From Methanoculleus sediminis (GTDB lineage: Archaea > Halobacteriota > Methanomicrobia > Methanomicrobiales > Methanoculleaceae), in NCBI RefSeq assembly GCF_001017125.1, contig NZ_JXOJ01000006.1, positions 28,503 through 92,502 on the forward strand: a DNA stretch of 64,000 nt, given 5' to 3'. Position 1 is the first letter of the stretch; the number at the start of each line of letters is the position of its first letter. A program made the translations under genes and the position numbers. The notes beneath the pieces were generated by a model. It was given only the letters and a program-made list of their open reading frames with translations. It was not told where the DNA came from and searched no databases. Positions 35,013 to 42,953 of the stretch are shown in pieces.

Positions 35013-35322
35013 CCTTCGACCTCTCTAACGACACAATCAAATCCAGGTTCAGCATCAGCTCGAACGGCACCGCCCGGTAGCACCTCCGGAGATACGGGGG
35101 TTCGTCCGACGTCCTGCTGATCCCCTCCGCGAGACCGAGCTTCTCGAGCTGCCGGAGATAAATGGCGGCCAGCGGGCGCGATATGCCGAGCTCTTCGGCG
35201 ACCTCGCGGGCATACTTCTCTTCGGCCGCGATTGCCCCGAGTACGGCGAGCCGCTGCTCGTTCCCGAGCAGGGAGAGCAGCCGCGCCAGTTCGGGAAGGG
35301 TGCTGAAAGACAATGTCAACAT
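34999..35322 (-). CDS. ArsR-family winged-helix transcriptional regulator
   Basis: A 107-residue winged helix. LLSLLGNEQRLAVLGAIAAEEKYAREVAEELGISRPLAAIYLRQLEKLGLA contains the helix-turn-helix (about residues 40-65) in ArsR style, followed by a wing (SDEPPYLRRCYRAV). There are no Cys pairs for metal sensing in the usual alpha-3 position; the single Cys lies in the wing. A TCAACA-TG-TGTTGA inverted repeat covers its start codon and may be an autoregulatory operator. It is in an operon with the two-helix membrane protein. Confidence 0.82.
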   Translation of the reverse strand: MLTLSFSTLPELARLLSLLGNEQRLAVLGAIAAEEKYAREVAEELGISRPLAAIYLRQLEKLGLAEGISRTSDEPPYLRRCYRAVPFELMLNLDLIVSLERSKDEAG

Positions 35323-35329
35323 GTGTTGA
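35316..35329. promoter_or_regulatory. Inverted repeat over the ArsR-like start codon
   Basis: TCAACA (35316-35321), two bases, then TGTTGA (35324-35329) form a perfect 6-bp dyad that includes the ATG at 35322-35320. It is a candidate operator for self-repression. Confidence 0.4.
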
Positions 35330-35842
35330 TGGTTTTTTACACATATGAGTGTTGCGATACCCCATCCTGTACGCCGCCGGGGGTCTCTATCGTCTCGCCA
35401 CGCAGAGCGAAGGTAGTATGACCGGACGTATCGGGGAACCAGACGTTACGTGGAAGTCGGGTTCGGGGAGAACTTCCGGGAGGCATATGCCGCCCCGGAA
35501 TCGTCCGGTGGATCAGGATAGGTGGGTGTAGGAGATCCACGTAACGTGTTCTCCCCGCCGGCATCGGATCCGGCCTTATGCGGTTGATGGCATCTGCGCG
35601 GGCATCGGCCGGACCCGGGATATTCGGGGCAACCACAGTACATGCCTGCGTGGTTTCGGCCGTGGATCTTCTCCGGCCCGCCGTACATGCCGGAAGCGCG
35701 ACGGAGACCGGGAAGAACCGCTTCCGGCCCGATAAACACGTTGCCCCTGCGGTGGGAATAGTTCCGCACCGGCATACAGGAGTCGGGTCGGACGATGATA
35801 TATTGCTACGGCGGCTACGGTAGGATCGTTGAACCACGCGGT
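35330..35842. other. Long gap without recognised gene
   Basis: About 510 nt between the ArsR-like gene and tfuA. Open frames exist on both strands but none has family features or a credible RBS. It contains several partial dyads, such as CACGTAACG near 35541 paired with CGTTACGTG near 35446. A TATA-like GATATATTG lies near 35798. It could hold a small RNA or a decayed gene. Confidence 0.4.
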
Positions 35843-36496
35843 TCAATGCATCCCGGGGAGATCCCTGATGTATTCGAGCGCGAGCAGCGCGTCCTCGCGT
35901 TTCCGGTCGACGGCATGCTCGTCGGCAAACGCCAGAAACCGGGCGAGGTCGTCCGGGTCCGCCTTCCCTTCAGCCGCCTCGACGACCGCGTCGTAGGTTC
36001 GTTCCGGAAAATAGAGTGCCCTGGCGGCCTCGAGGAGCGCCCCGGCCGAGTCGGCACCGATAACCCCGCACTCCAGTGCCCGCTGGATAGTCGCCCGGAT
36101 ATTCACGAGCGGCTCGGAGAGCGGCACGAACGTCTCGGGATCGAAGAGGAGCGCCACCTCGTCGTCGGCGACGAGCCTTCCTTCCCGGTAGGCACGATAG
36201 ATCTCCCCGACACCCTCCATCCCGAGGCTGTCGAGTTCCGCGGCCCGGAGCGCTCCCATGCTGGAGGCGCCGACGACCCGCACCCCGGCCCGGAGCGCGG
36301 CCAGGACCTCACGGTGGGCGACGGCGCAGTCCTGGAAGAAGACGCCGTCGATGAGGCCGATGATCCGGGCTCCGGCGCGTGCGGCCTCCAGTATGTCGCC
36401 CCGTTTCGCCGGAGGACGATACTCGGCGTCGAGGATCGTCCGGGCAGTCTCGCGGTCACAGCTGGGACCGAGGAAGACGACGACTTCGTGCGTCAC
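35843..36496 (-). CDS. tfuA: TfuA-related McrA-glycine thioamidation protein
   Basis: A 217-residue TfuA-domain protein: VVVFLGPSCDRETA at the start, PPAKRGDI, IGLIDGVFFQDCAVAHREVLAAL and GASSMGALRAAEL (about residues 75-90) are the conserved TfuA core. With YcaO it installs the thioglycine in the active site of methyl-coenzyme M reductase (known from Methanosarcina genetics). TfuA is thought to deliver or activate sulfur. The start is a GTG at 36496 inside the end of ycaO (41-nt overlap in another frame), which puts translation in tight coupling. Confidence 0.93.
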   Translation of the reverse strand: MTHEVVVFLGPSCDRETARTILDAEYRPPAKRGDILEAARAGARIIGLIDGVFFQDCAVAHREVLAALRAGVRVVGASSMGALRAAELDSLGMEGVGEIYRAYREGRLVADDEVALLFDPETFVPLSEPLVNIRATIQRALECGVIGADSAGALLEAARALYFPERTYDAVVEAAEGKADPDDLARFLAFADEHAVDRKREDALLALEYIRDLPGMH

Positions 36497-37670
36497 GGCA
36501 CCTCCTGCCCATCCGGTCCTGGTCCATCGCGTACATCTCCAGCCCCGGCACGATCACCCGGACGACCGGGATGCCGATCTCCGGCCGGGTGAGGTCGACC
36601 ACGATCACCCGGGAGAGCCCGGCCGCATCGAGCCTTTCGGTGACGTGGTGGATGTCGGTGAGGAAGTCGTCGCTGTCGAACGACGGCATCTGTGAGAACC
36701 GGACGACTTCGGACTCCGCGAACCAGTGCCGGTTCAGCCGTTTCGTCCGGTCGTAGCCGATCCTCTTCCTGACGTCCGCCGTATCGGTATCCTCGCGTGC
36801 ACCGTGGATCTGCGTCAGCCTGCTCTGCGCGACCTCCGTGAGCGCCCGGAGGACCGCTATCGCGGCGCTCGTGTGCGACCCCATCCCGATCGTGAGGAGC
36901 GTGGGATCCTTGAGCACCACGTCGTCGGCCACCGCGGCCACCGTGGGGATCCCGATATCGCTCGTGATGTCCTTGAGGGTGACCTCGACGCCGGCGGCCG
37001 CGAACTTCGCGAGCAGGTCGGCGGCGAGCCCGTCGTCGATCCCCTCGATCCGGGGACCGGTGTTCCGGGTCACCTCCACGAGCGACCAGGCGTCGCGCTC
37101 GACCACCTCCATCAGGGCGTGGAAGGTCGCCTCCTCGAGGGTGTTGCCGGAAGCAAGCCCGTTGGTGTTGGTCCGGAAGAGGCGGCCATAAGTCGCCGGG
37201 AGGGGGTGGTAGACCGCGTGGGCGGGAACGAGCACCTCCTCCTCCTGCACGATGTCGTATCCTTCGACCCAGGGAACCACAATGTCGGCCGGAACCCGGT
37301 CGGGGAGGATCAGGTCCGCGGGGTCGAGCGCGTTCTCCCCGGCCGAGATCTCGCTGTATCTCCCGATTATCGGTTCCCGGTTATCCATTTCGCCCGAATA
37401 GCGCTCGATCCCCTCCATCATCGCCGAGACCTCTGCCTCGACGGGGGTGGCGCCCTTGCCGTTGTAGACCGATATCGCCCCCGCCCCGGCGGTCGGCCGG
37501 ATGCTCGAGAAGACCGGGATCCCGATCCGGTCAAGGTTCGTGATATCGGCGACGCGGGTGATCCCCGCCACGGGGAGCCTCTCCCGGGCCCGGGCAAGCG
37601 TCTCCTCGGGGGGAACCGTGCGCTGGGTCTCCTTTGCGTAGGCCTTCCGGCACGACTGCAGCCGGATCAT
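36456..37670 (-). CDS. ycaO: YcaO-type McrA-glycine thioamidation enzyme
   Basis: A 404-residue YcaO cyclodehydratase-fold ATPase. Conserved ATP/Mg-binding glutamates lie in EAEVSAMMEGIERYSGE (about residues 80-96) and EATFHALMEVVERDAW (about 175-190), with GLASGNT before them and LTEVAQSRL later. In methanogens it phosphorylates the backbone amide of an McrA glycine so that sulfur can replace oxygen. Its ATG overlaps the moaE stop as ATGA and its end overlaps tfuA. Sitting directly after moeB-moaD-moaE suggests that the sulfur could come from a MoaD-like thiocarboxylate. Confidence 0.94.
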   Translation of the reverse strand: MIRLQSCRKAYAKETQRTVPPEETLARARERLPVAGITRVADITNLDRIGIPVFSSIRPTAGAGAISVYNGKGATPVEAEVSAMMEGIERYSGEMDNREPIIGRYSEISAGENALDPADLILPDRVPADIVVPWVEGYDIVQEEEVLVPAHAVYHPLPATYGRLFRTNTNGLASGNTLEEATFHALMEVVERDAWSLVEVTRNTGPRIEGIDDGLAADLLAKFAAAGVEVTLKDITSDIGIPTVAAVADDVVLKDPTLLTIGMGSHTSAAIAVLRALTEVAQSRLTQIHGAREDTDTADVRKRIGYDRTKRLNRHWFAESEVVRFSQMPSFDSDDFLTDIHHVTERLDAAGLSRVIVVDLTRPEIGIPVVRVIVPGLEMYAMDQDRMGRRCRDARSRRLPRSQL

Positions 37671-38083
37671 GCGTCGCCCCCGTGGGACTCGCCCGGAACC
37701 CAGCGCTCGCCGCCCTCGCCGATCTCCTTCTTCCAGATCGGCACGCTCTCCTTGATCCGCTCGAGAATATACTCGCAGGCGTCGAAAGCCTCCTTCCGAT
37801 GACCTGCGCCGACGACAATGAGGAGGATGTTCTCCCCGACCCGGAGCCTTCCTACCCGGTGGATGACCTCGACGGCCGCTATGGGGTATCGGGCAAACGC
37901 CTCGTCCCGGATCGTCTCAAGTTCCCTCACCGCGACCTCCTCGTAGGCCTCGAGTTCCATAACCTCCGTCCCGCCGTCGTCCCTGACGGTGCCGAGGAAG
38001 GTGACGAGAGCGCCCATATCGGGCTTCCGCACCCGGTCGATCACGGCATTCACGTCAAAATCGTCTTCTGTTAAGCCGAACAT
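37667..38083 (-). CDS. moaE: Molybdopterin synthase catalytic subunit MoaE
   Basis: A 138-residue protein. GALVTFLGTVRDD (Arg for substrate binding), LEAYEEVA, GRLRVGEN, VGAGHRKEAFDACEYILERIK and VPIWKKE (with the catalytic Lys region) match MoaE throughout. With MoaD it turns cyclic pyranopterin into molybdopterin for Mo/W enzymes such as formylmethanofuran dehydrogenase. I chose the ATG at 38083 because GGAGGAG lies 6-7 nt upstream. A GTG 18 nt earlier overlaps the moaD stop but has no RBS of its own. Confidence 0.93.
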   Translation of the reverse strand: MFGLTEDDFDVNAVIDRVRKPDMGALVTFLGTVRDDGGTEVMELEAYEEVAVRELETIRDEAFARYPIAAVEVIHRVGRLRVGENILLIVVGAGHRKEAFDACEYILERIKESVPIWKKEIGEGGERWVPGESHGGDA

Positions 38084-38097
38084 TCCAGTCTCCTCCG

Positions 38098-38376
38098 TCA
38101 CCCGCCCGCCACCGGCGGGAAGAGTGCGACCTCGTCCCCGTCGGCGAGGGTGAGCGTCCCGGCCTCCGCACGCCGCACGCGCCTGCCGTTGTGCATCAGG
38201 ATCACGTATCCCCGAAGTTCTCCGCTTTCTTCAAAGAGCGCCTCCCCCGCCTGCTCCGAGGTCTCGCCGACCGCCGCAAGCAGCCGGCTCATCGTCGCCC
38301 CTTCGGGGACCTCGAGCGTGAGATCGCCCCCGATGGCCTCCCGCAGCCGCGCAAAAGCCCGTACCCGAACCTGCAT
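38098..38376 (-). CDS. moaD: MoaD-like sulfur carrier protein
   Basis: A 92-residue beta-grasp protein ending FPPVAGG: the C-terminal Gly-Gly is the site of adenylation and thiocarboxylation. VRVRAFARLREAIGG at the start and DGDEVALFPP near the end follow MoaD. GAGGAGGGGAAA precedes the ATG at 38376. It stands between its activating enzyme (upstream) and MoaE (downstream), and is also a candidate sulfur donor for the YcaO/TfuA pair in the same operon. Confidence 0.93.
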   Translation of the reverse strand: MQVRVRAFARLREAIGGDLTLEVPEGATMSRLLAAVGETSEQAGEALFEESGELRGYVILMHNGRRVRRAEAGTLTLADGDEVALFPPVAGG

Positions 38377-38386
38377 TTTCCCCTCC

Positions 38387-39121
38387 TCAACACCTGCCGT
38401 TTCCGCACGCGCTGCAGTCATCCTGCCGCTCTACGGGCAGGATCGCCGTCGTGGCGGCCCGCCCGTCCCAGACGAGGAGCCGATCCGTGAGAAGATCGCC
38501 GGTGCCGGTGATGTACTTGATCGCCTCGTTCGCCTGGACAAGCCCGATGATCCCGGGCGTGGTGCCGACCACGGGGATGAGATCCTCGCCGGGCGGGGTT
38601 ACCGGGAATATGCACTCGAGGCAGGCTGTCTTCCCGGGGATAATCGTCGTCGCCTGTCCGTCGAATCCCCTGACCGCCCCGTGGACGAGCGGCACGCCGG
38701 CATGAAGCGCCACCCGGTTGAGAATGTAGCGCGCCGCGAAATTATCGGTGGCGTCGACGATGAGGTCGGCCCCCCCCGCGAGCCCGGCGGCGTTTCCCTC
38801 GTCGAGGGTTGCCCGGGTGGCAACGACCCTGATCTCCGGGTTCTGCGCCCGGATCTTCTCGGCCGCCGACTCGACCTTCGCCCGCCCGACGTCGCGGTCG
38901 GCATGAAGTACCTGCCGGTTCAGGTTGGTCCGGTCCACGACGTCGCCGTCGACCAGCCGGACCTCGCCGATGCCCGCGGCGGCAAGGTAAAGAGCGACGG
39001 GACAGCCGAGCCCGCCGGCCCCGACAATGACGACCCGGGCGCACCCGAGCCGTTCCTGCGCCTCTTCCCCGAAGAGCGCGACCTGTCTTTGGTAGCGGTC
39101 CAGTCCCCGATCCGTGAGCAT
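38387..39121 (-). CDS. moeB: MoeB/ThiF-type E1-like adenylyltransferase
   Basis: A 244-residue E1-like enzyme. RYQRQVALFGEEAQERL, the ATP loop VVIVGAGGLGCPVA (about residues 30-43), VDGDVVDRTNLNRQVL (with Asp and Arg), DATDNFAARY and two Cys pairs (CLEC and CSAC) for structural zinc are intact. It would adenylate the C terminus of the downstream MoaD for sulfur transfer. No rhodanese domain is fused, so the sulfur source is separate. GGAGG lies near the ATG. It is probably the first gene of the moeB-moaD-moaE-ycaO-tfuA operon. Confidence 0.93.
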   Translation of the reverse strand: MLTDRGLDRYQRQVALFGEEAQERLGCARVVIVGAGGLGCPVALYLAAAGIGEVRLVDGDVVDRTNLNRQVLHADRDVGRAKVESAAEKIRAQNPEIRVVATRATLDEGNAAGLAGGADLIVDATDNFAARYILNRVALHAGVPLVHGAVRGFDGQATTIIPGKTACLECIFPVTPPGEDLIPVVGTTPGIIGLVQANEAIKYITGTGDLLTDRLLVWDGRAATTAILPVERQDDCSACGNGRC

Positions 39122-39197
39122 CCTCCGATCAGTCCTCCACGCAGGTGAATCCGCAGTTATGTGGGGTCTTCGGCGATTTCAGTGTTGTGATACCTCT

Positions 39198-39905
39198 TCA
39201 GCCGGCGTTCTTTGCGCTCCGGCCTTCGAACCCGACCAGCGCCGGCGACGGCGGCCTCCCGACGAGTGCCAGGGCATCGGATATCCTGTCGGTGATCGTA
39301 AGGGTGCTGCCGGTCCTCTCCCGGTACTCCCGTATGAGGTAAGCGGTGTGGTTGCGGTAGGTCCGGTCCCGGGTGATGAAGATCAGGTCTTCCTCGATGT
39401 TGGCAAGCAGCGTCTCCCATATGAGCTCGTCGCCGATGGTATCCGTGCCCGCGCTTTTTGGGGGGTTGCCGAGAAGCTTGCGGCGGTGAGCCCGCGTGAC
39501 GAGTTCGTCGGTCCGGTGAAAGACCTGTACGGCAGGGTCGCCGGAGAGGGCATTGAACGCCAGGGCAACCGGGTCGGCGGCGGGGTCTATAATCATGCCC
39601 TCGATATCGCCGCAGAGGGAGCCGATAGCCCTGTCGTACTCCTCAACGGCGCGCTGCAGTATGGCAGCGTTCGGGTAGCCGCGGATGATGGAGGGGAGGC
39701 GGATCTCGCCTGCCTCCCGCCTCCGCACATCGTCCGCGATCCGGTCGAGAATGCGTGATCGGTTGCGGAGGAACTCGTCGATGATGATGTCGGGAAAGAC
39801 GAGGTGCTCCGCCAGCGCACCGACATCCGCAACAATCTCTTCCGGATTCTCTTCGGACTCGTAGAGTTCGAGGAAGAGATTCGTGTCGATACATACGGCT
39901 GTCAT
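39198..39905 (-). CDS. PIN-domain protein (putative ribonuclease)
   Basis: A 235-residue protein. The N-terminal AVCIDTNLFLELYES holds the first PIN acidic residue and Asn; FPDIIIDEFLR gives the central Glu/Asp region, and GDELIWETLL and IFITRDRTYRNH (about 175-200) the later acidic and C-terminal motifs. It is larger than VapC toxins and no antitoxin is adjacent, so it is more like the DUF4935-type PIN proteins than a toxin. The start at ATG 39905 removes a non-conserved Arg-rich stretch. It lies 76 nt upstream of moeB on the same strand, perhaps in the same transcript. Confidence 0.75.
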   Translation of the reverse strand: MTAVCIDTNLFLELYESEENPEEIVADVGALAEHLVFPDIIIDEFLRNRSRILDRIADDVRRREAGEIRLPSIIRGYPNAAILQRAVEEYDRAIGSLCGDIEGMIIDPAADPVALAFNALSGDPAVQVFHRTDELVTRAHRRKLLGNPPKSAGTDTIGDELIWETLLANIEEDLIFITRDRTYRNHTAYLIREYRERTGSTLTITDRISDALALVGRPPSPALVGFEGRSAKNAG

Positions 39906-40086
39906 GTCATCGCCGGATGATGCCGCGCGGTGAGATAATGATTTCCGGAACCCCCGGGATTTCCGGAACCCGTGCCTTCGGCGGGTACGGCGACCATCCA
40001 AACCGATGACACCGACCTGAAATCTGGAAAATTCTCCTTCAATTTTACGGAATATCGGAATCAGTGGCGAATCAAAATGCTTAAGG

Positions 40087-40094
40087 TTTATATC
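40087..40094 (+). promoter_or_regulatory. TATA box of the REC-PAS-GAF kinase gene
   Basis: TTTATATC lies 28-35 nt before the ATG at 40122, predicting a nearly leaderless message. Confidence 0.55.
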
Positions 40095-40121
40095 GACCAT
40101 CACTCCATAAACGGGTGGTGC

Positions 40122-42917
40122 ATGTATCGCATTCTCGTAGTCGACGATGAACCGGTGCTTCTCGAACAGAGCCGGATCTACCTGGAGATGTCCGGCGACA
40201 TGCAGGTCGAGACGACGTCTTCGTCGCTGCAGGCTCTCGAGATACTCTCGAAAGTCCCGTACGACGCCGTCGTTGCCGACTACGAGATGCCGGAGATGGA
40301 CGGCATCGCCCTCTTAAAGGAGGTCCGCGGCAGGGGCCTTTCGATACCGTTCATCATCTTTTCCGGCCGCGGCCGCGAGGAGGTGATCATCGAGGCGCTC
40401 AACAACGGGGCGGACTTCTACCTCCAGAAAGGCGGCAACCCCTCCGCCCAGTTTGCCGAACTCCAGAATACGATCCTCCAGGCAGTGCGGAGAAAACAGG
40501 CCGAAGAGGAAGTACAGCGGGCCGGCGACCTGTACCGGAGCGTCTTCGAGCATACCGGCTCCGCCACCATCATCATCGAGGGCGACATGACGATTGCCCT
40601 CGCAAACAACGAATTCGAACACCTTACCGGCTATTCCCGTGAGGAGATAGAATCAAAAGCTCCCTGGACGGTGTTCGTCGCCGCAGAAGACGTTGAACGG
40701 CTCAGGGGTTATCACCGGGATCGGCGGAAAGACCCCGGTTCGGCGCCGAGAACCTACGAGTTCCGGCTGGTCGACCGGCACGGCAGCCAGAAAGACCTGC
40801 ACATGACGATAGGGATCATCCCCGGAACGGATCGCTCCGTTGCGTCGATGATCGATGTCACCGACCGGAAACGGTTCGAGGAAGAGTTGAGCGCGGCGCA
40901 CGAGGAGATGATCGCGGCGTTCGAGGAGGCGAAAGCGAGCCAGGAGGCGCTCGAGGCGCAGTGCCGCGAGATGGAAGATTACCAGGCAAACCTCAGGGGC
41001 ATCATAGATTTTCTTCCCGACCCGACGTTCGTGCTTGATCGCACGGGGAAGGTCATCATCTGGAACCGGGCAATCGAAGAGTTGACCGGGGTCAAGAAAA
41101 ACCGGATCATCGGATCGGGGCCGGAAGCCGTCTGCAAGACGATGCCGGGGCTACAATCCCCGCTGGTAGCGGAGACCGTCCTCTCCCGGGGCGGCGACGA
41201 GAGCGTCGCACGGGAAGTCCATATCACTTCGCCCCGCACGAGGGAGGAGGTCTGCCTCTGGGCGAAAGCATCGCCGCTCTACGACGCGCAGGGGCGGCTC
41301 TCCGGAGCAATCGAGTCACTGCGGGACGTCACCGAGTCGAAACGGATGGAAGAGCAGATCCAGCACCGGGTAGACCTCGAACAGGTGGTGAGTTCAATCT
41401 CCACGAAGTTCATCGGCCTCGACCCGGCGGACCTCGAAGACGCCCTCGAAGAGATGCTCCAGGCGCTCGGATCGTTCCTCGACGTCGACCGGAGTTACAT
41501 CTTCCGCTTCTCCGCCGACCTCACCCGCGTGGACGATACCCACGAGTGGTGTGCGGAGGGGGTCGAGGCGCAGATCGATGTGCTGCAGAACCTGCCCGCC
41601 GACGTAATCTCCTGGGGAATGGCGCAGATCAGAACGCAAAAGTCGATCTGCATCCCCGATATCGCCGGTCTTCCACAGGAGGCAGCGGCGGTGCGCGACT
41701 TCTTCCAGGGGTACGGGGTCCGGTCGCTCATCCTGGTGCCGATCGCGACCGCCGACGAGCTCCTCGGGGCAATCGGGTTTGAGACCGCCCGGAAGACACG
41801 GACCTGGTCGGACGAGGACGTCACGCTGCTTGAGATCGTCGGCAACCTCTTTGCCGATCTCCTCTCCCGGATTCGTGTGCAGGAACGGCTCCGCACGAGC
41901 GAGGAGCGGTTCAGGAGCCTCGTGGAGCGGTCGCACGACTGCTACATCCGTGCAACCACGGCGCCGCAGGCGATCGAGTACATCAGCCCCTCATGCGAGA
42001 GCCTGATCGGGTACACCAGGGAGGAGATCCTGGGCAATCCGTATTTCATCAGGCGGTTGATCCACCCCGACGACCGGGAGACTTTCTTGGCCCTCCTCCA
42101 GGAGCGGGACGCGTGCGCCAGCCAGCCGTACGTCTTCCGGGTGCGCCGGAAGGACGGGGGTTACATCTGGGTTGAGGCCTGCACGATCCCCGTCTACGGG
42201 AACGACGGACGGGCGGTTGCAATCGATTACGCGATCCACAACATCGACGCCTGGAAACAGACCGAGGCGGCGCTCATCCAGGCCAACAAGAAACTCACCC
42301 TGATGAACAGTATCGTGCGGCACGATATCCTGAACCAGGTCACGGTGGTGCTCGGGCATATCGCCCTCCTCCGGGAACAGCCGCTCGATCCGACCGTCGC
42401 CGACGCCCTCGAGAAGCAGCAGGCCGCCGTCGAGATAATACAGTCGCAGATCGGGTTCACGCGGGATTACCAGGATCTCGGTGTCCGGGCTCCCCGGTGG
42501 TTCCCCGTCGAGCCCCTGGTCACGGGAGCCTCAAAAGCCCTTCGGCCGATCGGGATCACGATCTCCACCGATCTCGACGGGATGACCGTCTACGCCGATC
42601 CGCTCCTCTCTTCTGTCTTCTTCAACCTCCTGGAGAACGCCGTCCGGCACGGCAGGACGGTGACCGAGATCCGCGTCACGGCCGTGCCGGACGGCGGCGG
42701 AGCCCGGATTGTCTGGGAGGACAACGGCGTCGGCGTCCCCGCAGAGCAAAAGGAGCGGATATTCGAGCGGGGCTTCGGGAGCCACACGGGGCTCGGCCTC
42801 TTCCTGGTGAAGGAAGTCCTCTCGATCACCGGGATCGCCATCCGGGAGACCGGCGAGCCCGGGAAAGGAGTCCGGTTCGAGATTGCGGTCCCGGAGGGCA
42901 ACGTCCGATACGGGTGA
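40122..42917 (+). CDS. Hybrid sensor histidine kinase: REC-PAS-PAS-GAF-PAS-kinase
   Basis: A 931-residue cytoplasmic protein. An N-terminal receiver domain (1-120; phosphorylatable Asp53 in ADYEMP, Lys103) is followed by a coiled coil, PAS domains at about 135-250 and 290-405, a GAF domain at 418-585 and a third PAS at 590-712. The kinase core has phosphoacceptor His734 in IVRHDILNQ, the N box NLLENAVRHG, G1 EDNGVGVP and G2 GLGL. There is no membrane helix, so it senses cytoplasmic signals or receives phosphate from another kinase. The ATG at 40122 has a TATA box at the right distance. It converges on the NEW3 gene with a shared hairpin between them. Confidence 0.93.
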   Translation: MYRILVVDDEPVLLEQSRIYLEMSGDMQVETTSSSLQALEILSKVPYDAVVADYEMPEMDGIALLKEVRGRGLSIPFIIFSGRGREEVIIEALNNGADFYLQKGGNPSAQFAELQNTILQAVRRKQAEEEVQRAGDLYRSVFEHTGSATIIIEGDMTIALANNEFEHLTGYSREEIESKAPWTVFVAAEDVERLRGYHRDRRKDPGSAPRTYEFRLVDRHGSQKDLHMTIGIIPGTDRSVASMIDVTDRKRFEEELSAAHEEMIAAFEEAKASQEALEAQCREMEDYQANLRGIIDFLPDPTFVLDRTGKVIIWNRAIEELTGVKKNRIIGSGPEAVCKTMPGLQSPLVAETVLSRGGDESVAREVHITSPRTREEVCLWAKASPLYDAQGRLSGAIESLRDVTESKRMEEQIQHRVDLEQVVSSISTKFIGLDPADLEDALEEMLQALGSFLDVDRSYIFRFSADLTRVDDTHEWCAEGVEAQIDVLQNLPADVISWGMAQIRTQKSICIPDIAGLPQEAAAVRDFFQGYGVRSLILVPIATADELLGAIGFETARKTRTWSDEDVTLLEIVGNLFADLLSRIRVQERLRTSEERFRSLVERSHDCYIRATTAPQAIEYISPSCESLIGYTREEILGNPYFIRRLIHPDDRETFLALLQERDACASQPYVFRVRRKDGGYIWVEACTIPVYGNDGRAVAIDYAIHNIDAWKQTEAALIQANKKLTLMNSIVRHDILNQVTVVLGHIALLREQPLDPTVADALEKQQAAVEIIQSQIGFTRDYQDLGVRAPRWFPVEPLVTGASKALRPIGITISTDLDGMTVYADPLLSSVFFNLLENAVRHGRTVTEIRVTAVPDGGGARIVWEDNGVGVPAEQKERIFERGFGSHTGLGLFLVKEVLSITGIAIRETGEPGKGVRFEIAVPEGNVRYG

Positions 42918-42919
42918 CA

Positions 42920-42946
42920 ACCTGCCAAAAAAGACGACCGGCAGGT
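42920..42946. terminator. Bidirectional terminator hairpin between convergent genes
   Basis: ACCTGCC (42920-42926) and GGCAGGT (42940-42946) form a 7-bp stem. An A-run lies on one side and a T/C-rich tract on the other, placed between the kinase stop (42917) and the NEW3-gene stop (42954). Confidence 0.55.
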
Positions 42947-42953
42947 CTTCTTC

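Noticed and set aside
35337..35846. A 169-codon minus-strand frame in the gap before tfuA
   Set aside because: The product is Arg/Thr/Pro-rich with no motif, starts without an RBS and competes with other frames of similar quality.
36456..36496. Possible frameshift between ycaO and tfuA because of the 41-nt overlap
   Set aside because: Both proteins have normal lengths and complete conserved ends (VRVIVPGLE region for YcaO, VVVFLGPS start for TfuA), so the overlap is a coupling feature.
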